10,068 nt of DNA from JACKHO01 sp041398745 (GTDB lineage Bacteria; Planctomycetota; Planctomycetia; Planctomycetales; Planctomycetaceae), in contig JAWKUB010000001.1 in assembly GCA_041398745.1 (NCBI GenBank), positions 1 to 10,068 on the forward strand, given 5' to 3'. A program made the position numbers and the translations under genes. Shown here in pieces: positions 1 to 6,483 of the stretch (positions are counted from its first letter, which is position 1; every line of letters starts with the position of its first letter). Below the pieces are notes generated by a model. The model saw nothing but the letters and a program-made list of their open reading frames with translations, had not been told where the DNA came from and did not search any database.

Positions 1-597
1 CAGACGTTGGCTGAAGTACCTGAAGATTTTCAATTGTTTATTCTGCTCATGCTCAACTGCGGCTTCACAAATTCGGATGTCGCTGCCCTATTGAAGATGG
101 AAGTACGCTTAGACGAGGGCCGAATTATCAGGCAGCGATCCAAAACTCGCCGCCATGCGAATCCACCGCTGGTGAACTACAAGCTGTGGCCAACGACGCA
201 CCAACTCCTTCAAAAGCATTGGAGTGAGCATCCGATGTTTGCGTTGACAAACCGCAAAGGAAACCCCTTGGGTGTTAGCAAGTTGGTCACAAGAAACGGA
301 GAGACGAAGGAAACGGTCTGGACCAGCATCGGACGACGGTACGGGCTGATGAAAACGAAAGAGCCATCTAAGAAAACTGACAAGAAGCCACTGCCAGATA
401 AGCAATTGAAGTTCTTGAGGAAGACTGGGTCTACAAAAATCAAGAGCCAAAAACAGTTCAGGTTGCTGGACTCGCTGTACCTCGGACATTCGTGGGCGAC
501 TGTCGCAGACAAGCACTACAATGCTTTCGATGGTGAGCCATATCAGCCGCTCGATGAAGCAATTGACTGGCTTGGGGGCGAGTTCAACCTGAGTTAG
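1..597 (+). CDS. Tyrosine-recombinase-like integrase, C-terminal part (5' truncated by window edge)
   Basis: The reading frame is open from base 1, so the gene begins outside the window; about 198 residues are visible. The fragment resembles the catalytic half of phage-type tyrosine recombinases. It has a helix around bases 40-110 (LMLNCGFTNSDVAALL) at the place of the first catalytic Arg box, an SKT strand (Lys at 142-144), an FLRKTGST box (Arg at 418-420), a LGH box (His at 487-489) and a KHY box with the candidate nucleophile Tyr at 517-519. Two usual catalytic positions look changed: Thr (67-69) stands where Arg I is expected, and Lys (409-411) where the His of HxxR is expected. Planctomycete genomes carry a divergent integrase family of this style (recalled, not searched). 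Whether this copy is active is unknown. A strong terminator lies 68 bases after the stop. It may belong to a genomic island; no att site could be identified. Confidence 0.72.
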   Translation, partial: QTLAEVPEDFQLFILLMLNCGFTNSDVAALLKMEVRLDEGRIIRQRSKTRRHANPPLVNYKLWPTTHQLLQKHWSEHPMFALTNRKGNPLGVSKLVTRNGETKETVWTSIGRRYGLMKTKEPSKKTDKKPLPDKQLKFLRKTGSTKIKSQKQFRLLDSLYLGHSWATVADKHYNAFDGEPYQPLDEAIDWLGGEFNLS

Positions 598-664
598 CTG
601 TCTCAGGGAATTGAAAATTTGCCCATCGAAATGGTTTTGATCGTCGATATGCCGTCAATCTGAC

Positions 665-727
665 ACGGCGAATTCCGTTCAGCCTCACCGCATGGTAACC
701 TGAACGTGTTGAATTGCCGTTTTTTTT
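665..727 (+). terminator. Rho-independent terminator of the integrase gene
   Basis: ACGGC-G-AATTC (665-675) pairs with GAATTGCCGT (711-720) with one bulged G. Inside it CGTTCAG (676-682) pairs perfectly with CTGAACG (700-706). A run of eight T (720-727) follows directly. The stem plus T-run is on the + strand, 68 bases after the integrase stop, and so should end that transcript and insulate the following leader. Confidence 0.8.
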
Positions 728-777
728 CGGAGAAGAGCCTGACTACGTGGCCAGATTGGCCCACATGACAATTTGAA

Positions 778-791
778 GACGTTGCAACGTC
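778..791. promoter_or_regulatory. Perfect 14-bp palindrome, possible operator
   Basis: GACGTTGCAACGTC is identical to its reverse complement. It lies between a weak -35-like TTGAAG (773-778) and a weak -10-like TATTGC (794-799), only 15 bases apart, so a promoter here is uncertain. The site is upstream of the structured leader of the 1009 gene. It could be an operator or a recombination-related site; nothing in the window tells which. Confidence 0.3.
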
Positions 792-820
792 AGTATTGCT
801 TCCTCACAAACCGCCAACCT

Positions 821-1001
821 GAGCCCTCGGGCTCTTGAGATCAGAAGCAGTGCATCGACGGTGCTCCCCGACCGGGAGCACCGCCATGTGCTGTTCTGGT
901 CTGCGCCTTGGCGGGCGTGTGAGGAGCGGCCTTGGTTGGTGCTCCTCTTTTTATGCGCTGACACCCGCAAGATGGCATGACGTTCGCTTCCCAACCAAAG
1001 G
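821..1001 (+). promoter_or_regulatory. Structured 5' leader, candidate attenuator or riboregulator
   Basis: This stretch has no convincing ORF but is rich in complementary segments. GAGCC/GGCTC (821-825/830-834) makes a small tetraloop hairpin. CGGTGCTCCC (859-868) and GGGAGCACCG (874-883) form a perfect 10-bp hairpin. A terminator hairpin follows at 921-952. GGAGCACC (875-882) can alternatively pair perfectly with GGTGCTCC (938-945), which would break the terminator. The terminator loop CCTTGGTTGG (930-939) is complementary, with one bulge, to CCAACCAAAGG (991-1001), which contains the Shine-Dalgarno site of the gene starting at 1009. The pattern is what is expected for a cis-acting attenuator with translational control. 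A stand-alone small RNA ending at 952 is the alternative. No match to a known riboswitch class is claimed. Confidence 0.5.
921..952 (+). terminator. Intrinsic terminator within the leader of the 1009 gene
   Basis: GAGGAGC (921-927) pairs with GCTCCTC (941-947). The stem can be extended inward by GCC (929-931) with GGT (938-940) across a bulged G. Five T (948-952) follow. It lies 56 bases before the start codon at 1009, and no promoter is visible between the two. It may therefore be conditional (an attenuator) rather than a simple gene end. Confidence 0.6.
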
Positions 1002-1008
1002 AATCGCC

Positions 1009-1914
1009 ATGCCAGATTACGACACATACACTGAACTTGCCCGCATTCGTGCTGCAACGAATGCGAGTCTCGCCTTCCAACAGATTCAGTCGCATCAGCT
1101 TTCGAACCTCAGGCGCACGATGAGTGCGATTGACGACGAGATCGCTGCTGTCCGGCAGACTCAGAATGAAGCACTCGCTGTTCAACAGACGCTCCTCCAG
1201 CGTGAAGTGATTCAGGGACAGATTGAAGAGTTCATTTTTCAGACCGAGAAACTCGTCACACAGTTCTCTGAGTCGGACTGCGAACTTCCAGCCTCAACGA
1301 GATTCTTTCTGCTCAGGGGCGTCCTTGATTACGTCAAGCAGAATGGCGTCAGCACGCCGGTCATCCGAGGCCGGGATAACAAGACTGCCTTTGAGACTGT
1401 CATGCAGTCTGTTCAGTCCCTGACCAAGAAGCTCCAGATTGAGCCGGAAGTCCGAGAGGCGATTGAATGGGCGAATGCAGAACAGAAGCGGGCGCAGGCG
1501 GCACGCAAAAAGCAGCAGGATGAGCAGACAAAGGCTCATCATGCACGGCAGAAACAAATACAGCAGTTGGAAGTTCGATATTCCACGCTGAATGCCCGGA
1601 TCAACGCACCACCGGAATTTGGGCTCGAAGACTTCAAGGACTGGTACGGTCGGGCAGTCACTCCACTTGTCAAAAAGTATTCCGGCCCCATCCCGGATAC
1701 CGTCGCTCACGTTGCAGTTTGGACATTCGGGGGACTCACAACCCTGCCGATTCTCTACCTCGTACTCAAATACATCCGAAGGAACGAGGGCAACGCTCCT
1801 CTTAGAGCGGAGCTACGCCAGATCGAAGATGAACTGAACACGATTCTGGCTGACCAGTCCGTGGAAGGCCCAGTCACAGGCATCGTCCTGCACTCTGAAC
1901 AGGAAGGTGCCTGA
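1009..1914 (+). CDS. Coiled-coil protein with one C-terminal transmembrane segment, function unknown
   Basis: The product has 301 residues. The frame is open further upstream, but that part translates the structured leader. ATG 1009 has an AAAGGA ribosome site (997-1002) six bases before it. Residues about 20-85 and 140-200 are rich in Gln, Glu, Ala, Arg and Lys, as in long helical coiled coils. A globular stretch lies between them (about 92-140). Residues about 232-253 (AHVAVWTFGGLTTLPILYLV) form one membrane segment, followed by a short charged helix and an acidic tail. There is no signal peptide, so it is probably a tail-anchored-like protein with a large cytoplasmic coiled coil. I do not recognise the family. 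The next gene overlaps by one base, which suggests the two proteins work together at the membrane. Confidence 0.8.
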   Translation: MPDYDTYTELARIRAATNASLAFQQIQSHQLSNLRRTMSAIDDEIAAVRQTQNEALAVQQTLLQREVIQGQIEEFIFQTEKLVTQFSESDCELPASTRFFLLRGVLDYVKQNGVSTPVIRGRDNKTAFETVMQSVQSLTKKLQIEPEVREAIEWANAEQKRAQAARKKQQDEQTKAHHARQKQIQQLEVRYSTLNARINAPPEFGLEDFKDWYGRAVTPLVKKYSGPIPDTVAHVAVWTFGGLTTLPILYLVLKYIRRNEGNAPLRAELRQIEDELNTILADQSVEGPVTGIVLHSEQEGA

Positions 1915-2372
1915 TGCGAAAGTTCGTCTACGGAACGACCTACTGCCGCTCATGCGGCCACGACGTGGCTCTCAATGCTCTGATGTGCCCCAACTGCGGC
2001 AATCATTTGCCGGGCAAGTGGGATTTGAATGGACTGAAGAGTGCAGGTGGGCTGATTGTTCTTGTCGGTGTAGCAGCGATGGGATTTCTGCCGCTGCTTC
2101 CGATCCTGCTGGTCATCGCTATCGGGATCGGAATTCCGTACCTGATCGCCCGGCAGATTCATGGTGACAATGGCCAGCAAAGTACCGCCCCGTATTTGTG
2201 TAGGCGATGCAAAGGCGGCATGAACTCAATCAACGGCGTCTGTCCGTCATGCGGATTTGGCAAGAACGAATTGGTTTGTGTCTGTGGGCTCGAAGTCAGG
2301 CAGCCGCACGAAGGAGCCTTCGAAACGACCGGCGTGATCTGCCCAAACTGCCGACGCATCATGAAACGCTGA
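1914..2372 (+). CDS. Membrane protein with zinc-ribbon modules, function unknown
   Basis: The product has 152 residues. Its ATG shares the A of the preceding TGA stop (TGATG), so translation is probably coupled to the upstream coiled-coil gene. The N-terminus carries a zinc ribbon, CRSC (11-14) and CPNC (25-28). A hydrophobic block at about 43-79 is long enough for one or two membrane passes. The C-terminal part has further cysteine pairs: CRRC (96-99), CPSC (110-113), CVC (122-124) and CPNC (143-146), enough for two more zinc-binding knuckles. Such zinc-ribbon membrane proteins are common in operons of unknown function and may bind protein or nucleic acid partners. No enzymatic motif is visible. 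The gene is real (good composition, coupling, regular Cys spacing), but its role is not known. Confidence 0.8.
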   Translation: MRKFVYGTTYCRSCGHDVALNALMCPNCGNHLPGKWDLNGLKSAGGLIVLVGVAAMGFLPLLPILLVIAIGIGIPYLIARQIHGDNGQQSTAPYLCRRCKGGMNSINGVCPSCGFGKNELVCVCGLEVRQPHEGAFETTGVICPNCRRIMKR

Positions 2373-2409
2373 TTCATTTTCCCCTTACCTCCAACAAGGA
2401 ACCAAATTC

Positions 2410-3318
2410 ATGAAAATGCTATGTCTGATGATTGCCCTCGCATGTACATCGTTGACCTCGACTGTGGCGGTTGCCGAAGACGTGAAAGTCGAAGTAGAGA
2501 TCAAATCGATTGATCCGACTGCCAGAACGATCACCGTATTCCACAATGGGAAGACGACCCAGCTTGACTTCAGCCGCAAGGTCGAAGTCACGATCAAGGG
2601 TGCGCCCGGAGAAATTGAATCGATTCTTCCCGGCGACAAAGCAACCGTCGTATATCACAAGGAACTTGAGCTAGTCACGAAGGTAGATGCCGAGGGAAGT
2701 GGCAAAGAGGCGTGGAAGTTCTGGGGCATTTTCGATCAAGACCTGAAGCCGGATGCTGCGTTTGTTTGCGCCAACGATGGCAGCTTGGCCTGTTTTCCTA
2801 GTGATGGCGGCTGGTGCCTGACGAATCAGCAGGAACTCTCAGAGTTTACTTTCAGCATCGAATTCAAATTCCAGTCACTTGAGGAAGGTGGTCATCCATT
2901 TCTCTCGGTACTTTCGACGCTACCGAACCCAAAGTCCTCTGACCGAAAACAGAAAGTACCTCACGGAATCGAAGTACAACTCAGTCCGTCTCGGTTAGGC
3001 GAACTTCGCCTTCCCTCTGACAACTTCATCTGTCAGCCGAGTCTCGGTCAGGGACGAGAGGGACGAAAAGTTGAGCGATCAAGAAACGTGGCTGCGAAGG
3101 ACGACTGGAATACGCTGGAAGTCGTTGTTGACAATCGGGGGAACATGACGGTCAAAATCAATGACATTACGGTCAATGCCTTGAGTAAGGTGGAAGCCAA
3201 TAAAGGTCACATTCTGATATTCCCATCGGGACGACCGATGCGATTCCAAAACGCAGTCCTTCACACAGGGACCGATAGCAAGGTCTCGATACCATTCGAC
3301 GAGGTGATGTCCGAATAG
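2410..3318 (+). CDS. Secreted protein with N-terminal beta module and DUF1080/LamG-like domain
   Basis: The product has 302 residues. An AAGGA site (2396-2400) precedes the ATG by nine bases. Residues 1-22 are a typical signal peptide (charged start, hydrophobic core, AVA-type cleavage region). Residues about 25-95 form a small beta-rich module (SIDPTARTITV, then PGDKATVVY) of a type often seen in planctomycete exported proteins. Residues about 105-285 resemble DUF1080/concanavalin-like domains: FTFSIEFKF strand, HGIEVQL (185-191), DDWNTLEVVVDNRG (231-244), and a GHILIFPSGRPMRFQNAVL end (266-284) that matches the usual closing strand of that family. DUF1080 proteins are linked to polysaccharide binding or hydrolysis; no catalytic residues could be assigned here. 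It lies 37 bases after the zinc-ribbon gene and could share its transcript. The product is probably periplasmic or extracellular. Confidence 0.78.
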   Translation: MKMLCLMIALACTSLTSTVAVAEDVKVEVEIKSIDPTARTITVFHNGKTTQLDFSRKVEVTIKGAPGEIESILPGDKATVVYHKELELVTKVDAEGSGKEAWKFWGIFDQDLKPDAAFVCANDGSLACFPSDGGWCLTNQQELSEFTFSIEFKFQSLEEGGHPFLSVLSTLPNPKSSDRKQKVPHGIEVQLSPSRLGELRLPSDNFICQPSLGQGREGRKVERSRNVAAKDDWNTLEVVVDNRGNMTVKINDITVNALSKVEANKGHILIFPSGRPMRFQNAVLHTGTDSKVSIPFDEVMSE

Positions 3319-3331
3319 TTTGCCGGGCCAT

Positions 3332-3742
3332 TCACAGCGTCTCTGTACGAGCCATCGAGATCAGCATCACGTCGGGCAGGTCTGTTTGGCCTGCCTGACG
3401 CAGCATGTTGACGAGTTGTGCCGTCGTGTATTGGGCGTGTGTGCAAACGTGAAGCAGGATGTCTGAGCGTTTTGTGGCCGCACGCTGGCCGGAAACCTTG
3501 AAGACGACATCTTCAAATTCGGCGTCCGTGAGTTGATTCAGATAGTCCTGCCTTCGAGCGTCTAGTTCTTTCCAGCGGTCGAGTTCGGATTGGACACCGA
3601 TGGTAAGAATCGCCCATGGATTTTGGTAAGAGGCCGCCCCATGACCTGCCGCCGGTTCGTAGCGAATTCCTTTGACGAAATTCGTGTATCTCGAATGTAA
3701 TCGGGCTGAGGAAGCCAGAGCGGCAACTGCCTTCTGGGGCAT
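3332..3742 (-). CDS. DinB-like protein lacking the N-terminal half of the fold
   Basis: The product has 136 residues. Residues about 55-130 resemble the second half of the DinB/YfiT four-helix bundle: a helix LDARRQDYLNQLTDAEF (60-76), then HVCTHAQYTTAQLVNMLRQAG (split as 98-102 and 103-118), then a DLPD turn (121-124). DinB-fold proteins usually run to about 150-170 residues and bind a metal with three His. Here the first helix pair with its His is not recognisable, and Thr106 replaces the expected last His, leaving His98 and His102. Against a dead remnant, the ATG has a good AAGGA site (complement of 3750-3754, seven bases away) and a TATACT -10-like box in the divergent control region. Either a shortened, metal-site-altered paralogue or a decaying gene fits. 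It converges on the DUF1080-like gene with 13 bases between stops. Confidence 0.55.
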   Translation of the reverse strand: MPQKAVAALASSARLHSRYTNFVKGIRYEPAAGHGAASYQNPWAILTIGVQSELDRWKELDARRQDYLNQLTDAEFEDVVFKVSGQRAATKRSDILLHVCTHAQYTTAQLVNMLRQAGQTDLPDVMLISMARTETL

Positions 3743-3749
3743 TTCTGAT

Positions 3750-3772
3750 TCCTTGCTTGACTCTGTAGTATA
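3750..3772 (-). promoter_or_regulatory. Possible divergent promoter -10 and ribosome site of the DinB-like gene
   Basis: On the minus strand TATACT (3772 down to 3767) is a five-of-six -10 match, and AAGGA (3754 down to 3750) is a ribosome site. The -10 lies inside the MerR dyad, so MerR binding could also control the DinB-like gene. No convincing -35 was found at 17 bp. Confidence 0.35.
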
Positions 3773-3788
3773 GTCCAGAGTGTAGACT
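3757..3788 (+). promoter_or_regulatory. MerR-family promoter and operator
   Basis: -35 TTGACT (3757-3762) and -10 TAGACT (3783-3788) are separated by 20 bp, the over-long spacer typical of promoters activated by DNA distortion by MerR proteins. A 22-bp dyad sits in the spacer, ACTCTG (3760-3765) and CAGAGT (3776-3781), with 9 of 11 position pairs symmetric. The half-sites, the dyad length and the following GTGTA match what I recall of the E. coli zntA/ZntR operator closely. It reads into the merR-like gene and, through it, into the nitric oxide reductase operon, which suggests autoregulation. Confidence 0.88.
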
Positions 3789-3822
3789 TCTTCCCATGCT
3801 GGTTATTGCGAGATCAAGTCCC

Positions 3823-4230
3823 ATGAGTTCAATGAAAATCGGAGAAGTGGCAAAGCGTTCCGGGGTCGGTATTGAAACGGTTCGGTACTACGAGCGGCAG
3901 GGCTTGTTGCTCGAATCCAAACGCAGGCCATCCGGCTACAGGCAATTCGACGAATCGACCGTTGAGCGGCTGGGATACATCCGTCAGGCCAAGGAACTGG
4001 GTTTCACTTTGGCGGAAATCCGAGAGTTGCTGGAACTGTCTTTCACTCAGTCGAACTGCTCCCACATTCACCAGCGAGCCGAGGACAAGATCAGCGATAT
4101 CGAGACCAAGATTCGCAGCCTGCAACAAATGAAACGTGCGCTTCGCAAGATCGTGGCGCATTGCAAGAGCAACAACCTGTCTGCCGACTGCCCGCTCGTT
4201 CACACGAACAAGCGAAGAGAACCAAAATAG
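3823..4230 (+). CDS. MerR-family regulator with Hg/Pb-type cysteine spacing
   Basis: The product has 135 residues from ATG 3823. ATG 3796 is in frame but lies at about the predicted transcription start, so it would be leaderless; ATG 3832 begins directly at the conserved MKIGEVAKRSGVGIETVRYY and is also possible. Counted from 3832, residues 1-70 are the winged-helix DNA-binding domain (VGIETVRYYERQGLL, RRPSGYRQF, AKELGFTLAEI). A dimerisation helix (about 77-108) follows, and then the effector loop. The cysteines are at 76, 111 and 120. The 35 and 9 residue spacings equal those of MerR (Cys82, 117, 126) and of PbrR-type proteins, and there is no ZntR-like vicinal Cys pair. This predicts a trigonal thiolate sensor for Hg or Pb, or a thiol-based stress sensor. 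The gene is 24 bases before the NO reductase and behind its own MerR-type promoter. No mer or efflux-ATPase gene is in view. Confidence 0.9.
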   Translation: MSSMKIGEVAKRSGVGIETVRYYERQGLLLESKRRPSGYRQFDESTVERLGYIRQAKELGFTLAEIRELLELSFTQSNCSHIHQRAEDKISDIETKIRSLQQMKRALRKIVAHCKSNNLSADCPLVHTNKRREPK

Positions 4231-4254
4231 ACTCGTACTTAGAAAGAGGATGAT

Positions 4255-6483
4255 ATGCGCCGGTTGTGGGTTGCTTTTACGTTAGTCATGTTAATTTCGT
4301 TCCTCGTGCTGGGCTGGATCGGCACACGGATTTATCAGGAGATGCCGCCGATCCCGGAGCGGGTTCTCACAACAGAAGGTCAAACTCTGATTGATACTGG
4401 TGAGATCGTTGCAGGTCAGAACGTGTGGCAATCGATGGGTGGGATGGAGGTTGGTTCGATCTGGGGACACGGCAGCTACGTTGCTCCCGACTGGACGGCT
4501 GACTGGCTGCATCGTGAAGCGGTCTTCATTCTCGACCGTTGGTCGAACACCGATCACGGAGGCGACTTCGAAGAACTTGACAACGAACAACAGGCTCAAC
4601 TCATTGCCCGGCTGACTAAGCTGCTGCATACCAACACCTACGATCCATCCACCGGCACGATCAAGATTGACCCCATTCGAGTTGAGGCATTCGAGTCCAA
4701 TCTTGCTCATTACACGGAGGTCTTCTCGAAAGGAAACACTGACTACGCCATTCCTGCGGGGGCTGTCTCCGACCCGGAGAGACTCCGCAGGTTATCGGCA
4801 TTCTTTTTCTGGACAGCGTGGGCAGCTTCGACAGACCGACCCGGCGACATCAGCACCTATACCAACAACTGGCCTCATGAACCGCTGATAGGAAATCGGC
4901 CAACCGGCGATACAATTGTCTGGACCGGTGTAAGCATCATTATGCTGCTGGCGGGTATTTCGGCGATGGCATGGTGGTATGCCTCGAAACAAAACGAAGA
5001 AGAGGAGTCAACACCCCCTGCGAATGACCCACTGGCACTGTGGGAAGCAACTCCTTCCCAGAAAGCAACGATCAAATACTTCTGGGTTGTCTCCGCACTT
5101 ATCCTCGTCCAAATGCTGTTGGGAGTGGTCACGGCGCATTATGGTGTCGAAGGTGATGGATTCTATGGTTTTCCGCTTTCCGAGTGGCTTCCCTACAGTG
5201 TGAGCCGAACGTGGCATGTTCAGATGGGGCTGTTCTGGATCGCCACGGCTTGGCTCGCAGCCGGTCTCTTTATTGGGCCACTCGTCAGCGGTGAAGAGCC
5301 TAAGGGACAGACTCTTGGTGTGAACGTGCTGTTTGGTGCGTTATTGCTGGTGGTGGTTGGCTCACTCTCGGGCGAATGGCTAAGCGTCCAGAATAAGCTC
5401 ACCGATACCATTTCGTTCTATCTGGGACATCAGGGATACGAGTACGTTGATCTTGGACGAGTCTGGCAGATCTCCCTGATGGTTGGACTCCTGCTCTGGC
5501 TCTTTCTGATGATTCGAGTGTTGCTTCCTGCCTTACGAAAGACGGGTGAGGCGAAACAACTGGTCGCTCTGCTGGCAGTGGCAACCGGAGCGATTGCCCT
5601 GTTCTACGGTGCGGGTCTGACATGGGGGCAGCACACACACTTGTCGATGGTCGAATACTGGCGATGGTGGGTGGTTCACTTATGGGTTGAAGGGTTCTTC
5701 GAGGTCTTTGCCACGACGGTGATCGCCTTTATTTTTATGCGTCTTAATCTGATTCGACCGGGCATCGCTGCCGCCGCCGCCCTTTTATCGGCGACGATCT
5801 TTCTGTCCGGCGGAATCATCGGCACCTGCCACCATCTGTACTTCTCCGGTACACCGACCGTTGCACTTGTTTGGGGATCGGTCTTCAGTGCTTTGGAAGT
5901 CGTGCCGTTGGTCTTAGTTGGCTTCGATGCCACTGAAGACTTGCGGCGATCCCGAACGTCACCGTGGGTCCAGCGGTACAAGTGGCCGATCTACTTCTTC
6001 GTGTCGGTTGCCTTCTGGAACATGATCGGGGCGGGATTGTTTGGCTTCATGATTAACCCGCCCATTGCTCTGTACTACATGCAGGGACTCAACACGACGC
6101 CGCTCCACGGTCATGCCGCCTTGTTTGGTGTGTATGGGATGCTGGGGATCGGTTTGATGCTTATTTGCCTGCGGGTATTGATCCCCGGCAAGGAATGGAA
6201 GGATGGACTGCTGCGGTTCTCCTTCTGGTCATTGAATGGCGGCTTGATGACAATGTGTCTTTTGAGCCTGTTGCCGGTCGGCTTGCTGCAAACGCAGGCT
6301 TCCGTTGAACACAGCTATTGGTACGCCCGCAGCAGTGAGTTCATGCAGACCGACTTGATGCAGACCTTACGCTGGATGCGAGTTCCCGGTGACACCGTGT
6401 TCTTCTTCGGAGCCGTGGCCCTTGTACTGTTTGTTGCAGGTCTGAAGACCGGGCACTCATTCAAGAAGGAGGAAAACTCATGA
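4255..6483 (+). CDS. norZ: Quinol-dependent nitric oxide reductase (qNOR)
   Basis: The product has 742 residues, as expected for single-subunit qNOR. It reduces 2 NO to N2O with electrons from quinol in the cytoplasmic membrane. Residues 5-25 are the first membrane helix, about 30-218 the periplasmic cytochrome-c-like domain, and the rest the twelve-helix heme-copper-type core. No CxxCH is present, so there is no heme c, which supports the quinol type over NorBC. Key residues: His321 (HVQMG) and His620 for low-spin heme b; His618 (HGH) for heme b3; His475, His526, His527 and Glu479 (HLWVEGFFEVF) for the non-heme iron. Cys525 just before the His pair (GTCHH) is unusual; Gly or Phe is what I recall. 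An AAAGAGGA site (4243-4250) precedes the ATG by four bases. The stop overlaps the next start (ATGA), so this is the first of a coupled six-gene run. The likely role is NO detoxification, or denitrification if other enzymes exist elsewhere. Confidence 0.95.
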   Translation: MRRLWVAFTLVMLISFLVLGWIGTRIYQEMPPIPERVLTTEGQTLIDTGEIVAGQNVWQSMGGMEVGSIWGHGSYVAPDWTADWLHREAVFILDRWSNTDHGGDFEELDNEQQAQLIARLTKLLHTNTYDPSTGTIKIDPIRVEAFESNLAHYTEVFSKGNTDYAIPAGAVSDPERLRRLSAFFFWTAWAASTDRPGDISTYTNNWPHEPLIGNRPTGDTIVWTGVSIIMLLAGISAMAWWYASKQNEEEESTPPANDPLALWEATPSQKATIKYFWVVSALILVQMLLGVVTAHYGVEGDGFYGFPLSEWLPYSVSRTWHVQMGLFWIATAWLAAGLFIGPLVSGEEPKGQTLGVNVLFGALLLVVVGSLSGEWLSVQNKLTDTISFYLGHQGYEYVDLGRVWQISLMVGLLLWLFLMIRVLLPALRKTGEAKQLVALLAVATGAIALFYGAGLTWGQHTHLSMVEYWRWWVVHLWVEGFFEVFATTVIAFIFMRLNLIRPGIAAAAALLSATIFLSGGIIGTCHHLYFSGTPTVALVWGSVFSALEVVPLVLVGFDATEDLRRSRTSPWVQRYKWPIYFFVSVAFWNMIGAGLFGFMINPPIALYYMQGLNTTPLHGHAALFGVYGMLGIGLMLICLRVLIPGKEWKDGLLRFSFWSLNGGLMTMCLLSLLPVGLLQTQASVEHSYWYARSSEFMQTDLMQTLRWMRVPGDTVFFFGAVALVLFVAGLKTGHSFKKEENS

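Noticed and set aside
109..516. Minus-strand ORF opposite the integrase fragment
   Set aside because: Low-complexity Leu/Arg/Gln-rich translation typical of an antisense shadow, while the + strand has recombinase motifs.
835..1008. Upstream extension of the coiled-coil gene in the same frame
   Set aside because: It would translate through the two hairpins and the T-run. Its composition (Arg, Cys, Ser rich) differs from the rest, and ATG 1009 has a proper ribosome site.
598..1008. tRNA, CRISPR or IS-end search in the gene-free stretch
   Set aside because: No cloverleaf, no regularly spaced repeats, and no terminal inverted repeats with a transposase were seen. The inverted repeats present are explained by hairpins.
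3796..3822. Longer MerR start at ATG 3796
   Set aside because: The predicted transcription start from the -10 at 3783-3788 falls at about 3795, leaving no room for a ribosome site, and the extra residues are not conserved in the family.
4255..6483. Cytochrome oxidase subunit I instead of NO reductase
   Set aside because: The gene has the long periplasmic N-terminal domain and the HLWVEG glutamate motif of NO reductases, and lacks the oxidase Tyr-His crosslink region.
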